The notes under the pieces were generated by a model. It worked only from the letters and a program-made list of their open reading frames with translations, was not told the DNA's origin and ran no database searches. A stretch of DNA of 64,000 nt from Streptosporangium carneum (GTDB taxonomy: Bacteria; Actinomycetota; Actinomycetes; Streptosporangiales; Streptosporangiaceae). Shown in pieces: positions 60,828 to 64,000 of this stretch. The stretch covers positions 955,638-1,019,637 of the forward strand of contig NZ_BSEV01000001.1 of NCBI RefSeq assembly GCF_027922005.1, written 5' to 3'. Made by a program: the position numbers and the translations under genes. How positions within the stretch are numbered: position 1 is the stretch's first letter; each line of letters begins with the position of its first letter.

Positions 60828-60975
60828 GCTCATGGCGGACCCGCCCGCGAGGCCTTCAAGTCCCGCTCGTGGCGGACCCGCCCGCGAGACCTTCGAGTCC
60901 CGCTCGTGGCGGGCCCGCCGCCGAAACCTCCAGGTCCCGTTCATGACGGACCCGCCCGTGAGACCTACCGGTGCG
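60828..60975. repeat. Four 37-bp tandem repeats
   Basis: Units start GCTCATGGCGGACCCGCCCG, GCTCGTGGCGGACCCGCCCG, GCTCGTGGCGGGCCCGCC and GTTCATGACGGACCCGCCCG at 60828, 60865, 60902 and 60939. They fill much of the 418-bp gap (60650-61067) between the EamA gene start and the regulator stop; the remainder holds only the EamA promoter region. Confidence 0.8.
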
Positions 60976-61067
60976 GCCGTGGAGGCCCGCCGGGTACGGC
61001 CCCGGGACGTACGCCGCGCTGCGGGCGGCGAGGGCCCCGAGGCCGCACGGAGACGACCGGAAGAACC

Positions 61068-62429
61068 TCAGCGACCGCCGAGCTTCTCCACGATCAGCCG
61101 GTAGAGCTGGCGCGGACGGCCAGGCTGAGGAGTGCGGTTCGGCGGAAGCGGCCACGCGAGCCCCTCGTCGACCAGCGTGCGCAGCAACCGCCGTGCCGTA
61201 CGCGGCGTGACGCCGAGCATCTTGCCCGCGCCCTCCGCGTCCACCACGGTGTCCCCGCCCTCCAGTTTGGCCGCGAGCCGGGCCAGGACCTCCACGCCCT
61301 TCGGCTTCAGCGGTCCGCCGCCCTGAGGCGGCATCCTGGGCGCCGGGATCAGCGCCCGGCCCTCCCTGTCGACCGCGAAGCCCTGGGCCTGCTTGCCCGC
61401 CTGCGTGCGCGCCAGGGCGGCCCTGGCGTGCGACTCGGCGTCGTGGGTCGTACGGCCCATGCCGACCCCCACCTCGACCGCCAGGCCCAGCTCGTCGCGC
61501 ACCCGCGCCGCGAACGGCAGGACCCGGAAGCCCTCGGTGGCCGTGGCCACGGAGCCGCGGGTCGCGGTCACCATGTAGCTGTGGTCGTCGACCGCGGTCA
61601 CCGACGCGTTGATCCGGTTGGCCTCCTGCACCAGTAATCGGTGCAGTGACAGCCTGAGCTCGTCACGCCAGTAGCGTGGCGCGGCCCTTCTGACCGGTTC
61701 GCGGAGCGTGGGCACCTCGACCAGGACCACGGTGAGCTGCGACTCCTCCAACCTGTGGTGCGCCCCGAGCAGCGCGGCCGTGTGCAGCGCCGTACGGACC
61801 GCGGCCGAGGTCGGGCGGATCCTGACCACCGGGACCCCGGCCGTCTGCAGGCGGTCGGCGACCGCGGGCAGACAGGTCAGCGCCCCGCTGGTGTTGCCCT
61901 GGCGTGCCAGGCGTTCGTGAAACGACGCGATCGTGCCGGTCGCTCCCGGCTCGTCGCGGCTGTGCACGTCTCCAGCGGGCAGACCGAGGTCGGCGTACGC
62001 CTCCTCGATGTCGGCCCTGCCGAGCACGTCGACGCTGACCCTTCTGGGGTCGATCCGTTCGTCCAGCGCCGCCCTCGCCAGCGCGGCGATCAGCGCGGCG
62101 CCGCCGAGCTGGACATACGTCGCGGGCATCGTCAGCACCCCCGAACGCCTGGCCAGATCGTAGGGCACCGGGCTGGCGAACAGACAGGCGTCCACTCCCG
62201 CTCCGAGGCGGGTCACCTTGTCGGCGGCCTCCTGCTCGTCCCGGTAGGCAGCGGCTACCAGGCGGCAAGGCAGAGGCGCCGCCGCATGTCCCATAAGCAT
62301 CACTCTTTCGACGAGGTCATGGGGGCCCACCACACCGATAGTGAGGTCCGGTGTCATGGCACCCGGGCGTGACACTCGTGGAGTTTCTTCGGCCCGCTCG
62401 ACCAATGTTCGTCCCATCCTGCCGTCCAT
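61068..62429 (-). CDS. Two-part regulator: ligand-binding-like N-terminus, GGDEF-like middle, winged-helix C-terminus
   Basis: A 453-residue protein. The N-terminal part (TPDLTIGVVGPHDLVERVML, MGHAA) resembles a periplasmic-binding or PrpR-N-like fold. The middle (RINASVTAVDDHSYMVTATR, LAVEVGVGMGRTTHDAESHA) resembles a degenerate nucleotide-cyclase/GGDEF domain, and the C-terminus is a winged helix (AEGAGKMLGVTPRTARRLLR, LVDEGLAW). Similar proteins of unknown target occur across actinomycetes. ATG 62357 is a likely true start (MTPDLTIGVVG); the longer version from 62429 is given. An inverted repeat lies 55-93 bp upstream. Confidence 0.7.
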   Translation of the reverse strand: MDGRMGRTLVERAEETPRVSRPGAMTPDLTIGVVGPHDLVERVMLMGHAAAPLPCRLVAAAYRDEQEAADKVTRLGAGVDACLFASPVPYDLARRSGVLTMPATYVQLGGAALIAALARAALDERIDPRRVSVDVLGRADIEEAYADLGLPAGDVHSRDEPGATGTIASFHERLARQGNTSGALTCLPAVADRLQTAGVPVVRIRPTSAAVRTALHTAALLGAHHRLEESQLTVVLVEVPTLREPVRRAAPRYWRDELRLSLHRLLVQEANRINASVTAVDDHSYMVTATRGSVATATEGFRVLPFAARVRDELGLAVEVGVGMGRTTHDAESHARAALARTQAGKQAQGFAVDREGRALIPAPRMPPQGGGPLKPKGVEVLARLAAKLEGGDTVVDAEGAGKMLGVTPRTARRLLRTLVDEGLAWPLPPNRTPQPGRPRQLYRLIVEKLGGR

Positions 62430-62483
62430 CTGTTTCGGCTCTCTTTTGGAACGATCGCTTGTGGGGGCCGTAATGTCACGCCC

Positions 62484-62522
62484 GTTTAGACATCAATTCT
62501 TGGAGGAACCCACGGTCTAAAC
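62484..62522. promoter_or_regulatory. Spaced inverted repeat upstream of the two-part regulator
   Basis: GTTTAGAC (62484-62491) and GTCTAAAC (62515-62522) are exact inverse complements with starts 31 bp apart, three helical turns. It sits in the 154-bp gap between murA and the regulator start and may bind a dimer pair of the regulator. Confidence 0.5.
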
Positions 62523-62583
62523 CCTGACTGTCAGTGTTTACACAGGTCAGAACGCTTTTTGGGAGACTGAAACCGGCTGATTA

Positions 62584-63849
62584 TCAGGCAGAAATCTCTC
62601 GCCGCACATCTGCCCCCAGGGCCTGCATACGCTCGGCGAGATATGAGTGGCCCCGGTCGATGAGATATCCCGACCCGATCACGGTCTCCCCTTGGGCCGC
62701 GAGGCCGGCGAGCACCAGCGCGATTCCTGAACGCAGGTCGTGCGCCGTCACGTCCGTTCCGGTGAGCGGAGTCGCGCCTCGGACGACGGCGCTGTTCTCC
62801 TTCACCTCGATGTCGGCGCCCATTTTGTTCAGCTCGGAGGCCAGGGCGAATCGGCCGTCGAAAATGCGTTCGTGAATGTAGCTCGCGCCGTCCGCCAGGC
62901 AGGCGACCGTCATGATCGGCGACTGCAGGTCGGTGGCGAAGCCGGGATAGGTGTCGGTGATCACGTTGATCGGACGCAGCGGACGGTCCCTGCGCACGTG
63001 CAGCACGGCGCCGTGGTCGGCGAACTCGACCCCCATCTGCTCCAGCTTGTAGCGGACCACGCCGAGGTGGTCCAGGTCGGCGCCGACCAGGTTGACCTCG
63101 CCGCCGGTGATCGCCGCGGCCATGGCGAACACGCCCGCGTCGAGACGGTCGGGCATCACGGTGTGCTCGACGGCCTGCAGCTCCTCGACGCCCTCCACGG
63201 TGATGAACCCGGTCCCGCCGCCACTGATCTTCGCACCCATCCGGGTCAGCATCTCGATCACGTCGAGGACCTCGGGCTCGAGCGCCGCGTTCTCGATCAC
63301 GGTCGTGCCGCGTCCGAGGACGCCCGCCATGATCAGGTTCTCGGTGCCGGTGTGCGAGGGGGTGTCGAGGTAGAGCGTGGCGCCGGTGAAGCCGGCCGTC
63401 TTGACGTGGATGACGGAGTCGCCCTCGTCGACGACCGCGCCGAGGCGCTTGTAGCCCAGGTAGTGGAAGTCGAGGTTGCGGCTGCCGAGGTTGCAGCCGC
63501 CCACGCCCTCGATGATCGCCTCGCCGAGGCGGTGCAGCAGCGCGGGCACGAACAGCACCGAGCCGCGGAAGCGCCGGGCGATCTCCGCGGGCAGCACGGG
63601 GCTGCTCAGCGTGGAGGCGTCGATCACCAGCGTGCGCTCCGCCTCGTGGAGCTCGACCTTGGCGCCGATCGCCTCGGCCAACTCGACCGCGCGGCGCACG
63701 TCCTCGATGATCGGGACATTGCGCAGCACAGTACGGCCCTTGGCCGCCAGGAGCGCGGCGCCGATCATGGGCAGCACGGCGTTCTTGGCACCCTGGATGA
63801 AAGCGGTTCCACGGAGGGGGTTGCCACCGCGCACGCGGTAACGGACCAT
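62584..63849 (-). CDS. murA: UDP-N-acetylglucosamine 1-carboxyvinyltransferase
   Basis: A 421-residue EPSP-synthase-fold enzyme. The substrate-binding start is GAKNAVLPMIGAALLAAKGR, and the active-site loop GVGGCNLGSRNLDFHY has Cys119, the residue alkylated by fosfomycin. FHYLGYKRLGA, EPEVLDVIEMLTRMGA, then ITDTYPGFATDLQSP and the C-terminal DLRSGIALVLAG complete the family pattern. The enzyme adds enolpyruvyl to UDP-GlcNAc for peptidoglycan. The N-terminus differs from that of the usual actinobacterial MurA ('RGAKN'), so it may be a second paralogue. AGGAG is eight bases before ATG 63849. Confidence 0.87.
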   Translation of the reverse strand: MVRYRVRGGNPLRGTAFIQGAKNAVLPMIGAALLAAKGRTVLRNVPIIEDVRRAVELAEAIGAKVELHEAERTLVIDASTLSSPVLPAEIARRFRGSVLFVPALLHRLGEAIIEGVGGCNLGSRNLDFHYLGYKRLGAVVDEGDSVIHVKTAGFTGATLYLDTPSHTGTENLIMAGVLGRGTTVIENAALEPEVLDVIEMLTRMGAKISGGGTGFITVEGVEELQAVEHTVMPDRLDAGVFAMAAAITGGEVNLVGADLDHLGVVRYKLEQMGVEFADHGAVLHVRRDRPLRPINVITDTYPGFATDLQSPIMTVACLADGASYIHERIFDGRFALASELNKMGADIEVKENSAVVRGATPLTGTDVTAHDLRSGIALVLAGLAAQGETVIGSGYLIDRGHSYLAERMQALGADVRREISA

Positions 63850-64000
63850 GCGTCATGCTCCTTGGGGTGGAGGTGATATTCGTACGACGACGGGGGCGGC
63901 AGCCCGGGGGCGTCGGCCAACACTAGCCGCTTGATGCCCCTGAACCGGCTATTTCGTGCAGGAACTACCCCTAGGACCACCGATCAGTCGGCTCTTCGAA

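Noticed and set aside
1..64000. tRNA and rRNA genes
   Set aside because: No tRNA T-loop with matching acceptor stem and no rRNA sequence was noticed; a tRNA scan would be needed to exclude a missed tRNA.

Overview
The window is about 70% G+C, uses GTG and TTG starts often, has many 4-base GTGA/ATGA gene overlaps and several probably leaderless promoters. It carries a complete Cvn conservon (cvnABCD), Tat and Sec exported proteins, a PknB-like kinase and the small-protein cassettes typical of Streptosporangiales. Together these suggest a filamentous actinomycete of the Streptosporangiaceae (Nonomuraea/Streptosporangium-like). This placement is inferred from gene content, not from a marker gene. 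No rRNA, tRNA, CRISPR array or intact insertion sequence was seen.

Layout. 1-2140: the N-terminal part of an XRE regulator, a palindrome and a hairpin, then a translationally coupled cassette of small unknown proteins. 2305-3608: a 42-residue peptide coupled to a PIMT-type methyltransferase carrying the C-terminal motif of RiPP-associated methyltransferases, which looks like an imiditide (aspartimide RiPP) locus. 3741-7701: conservon cvnD-C-B-A on the minus strand. 7821-9794: an SDR enzyme and an acyltransferase-3. 9992-14963: a Tat-exported FAD oxidoreductase and a secreted M4 metalloprotease. 15404-17194: NfeD-like and SPFH/flotillin membrane proteins behind a possible ECF-sigma promoter. 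17346-19683: a MerR regulator with a PH-like membrane protein, and a secreted unknown. 20207-27723: a class I lanthipeptide cluster (FxLD-type precursor, ABC exporter, LanB, LanC, JmjC oxygenase). 27926-34606: an ArsR-type regulator with a clear operator and divergent hydrolase, a DUF4345 protein, an NmrA-type protein, an AraC regulator and a DUF4132 protein. 34736-36330: an archaeal-type AspRS behind a T-box leader. 36356-41282: a remnant-rich stretch with a truncated ATPase gene, a G-rich 70-bp duplication, a multicopper oxidase operon, gene relics, a BtrH-like protein and a broken MerR gene. 41446-45916: a TipA-like MerR, a SUMF1-domain protein, a small secreted protein and a receptor kinase. 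46099-55681: a cell-surface polysaccharide locus (wecB, wecC, three glycosyltransferases, a DUF4434-like exported protein). 55701-63849: a NUDIX-type regulator, a gene behind Zur-like boxes, a Uma2 protein, a HisC-type aminotransferase, an EamA transporter, a two-domain regulator and MurA.

The genes most likely to work together are the two RiPP loci and the polysaccharide locus. The first RiPP locus would make an aspartimide peptide with one enzyme. In the second, LanB glutamylates and eliminates Ser/Thr, LanC closes thioether rings, the JmjC protein probably hydroxylates, and the ABC protein exports. In the polysaccharide locus WecB and WecC convert UDP-GlcNAc to UDP-ManNAcA for the neighbouring glycosyltransferases. 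The Cvn proteins form a membrane-associated GTPase signalling module.

Regulatory DNA is unusually legible. There are three MerR-type promoters with 19-20 bp spacers, paired ArsR-type operators, a complete T-box antiterminator-like fold, Zur-like boxes and strong hairpins between convergent genes. Short GC-rich tandem repeats of unrelated period occur in many intergenic gaps and in two coding regions.
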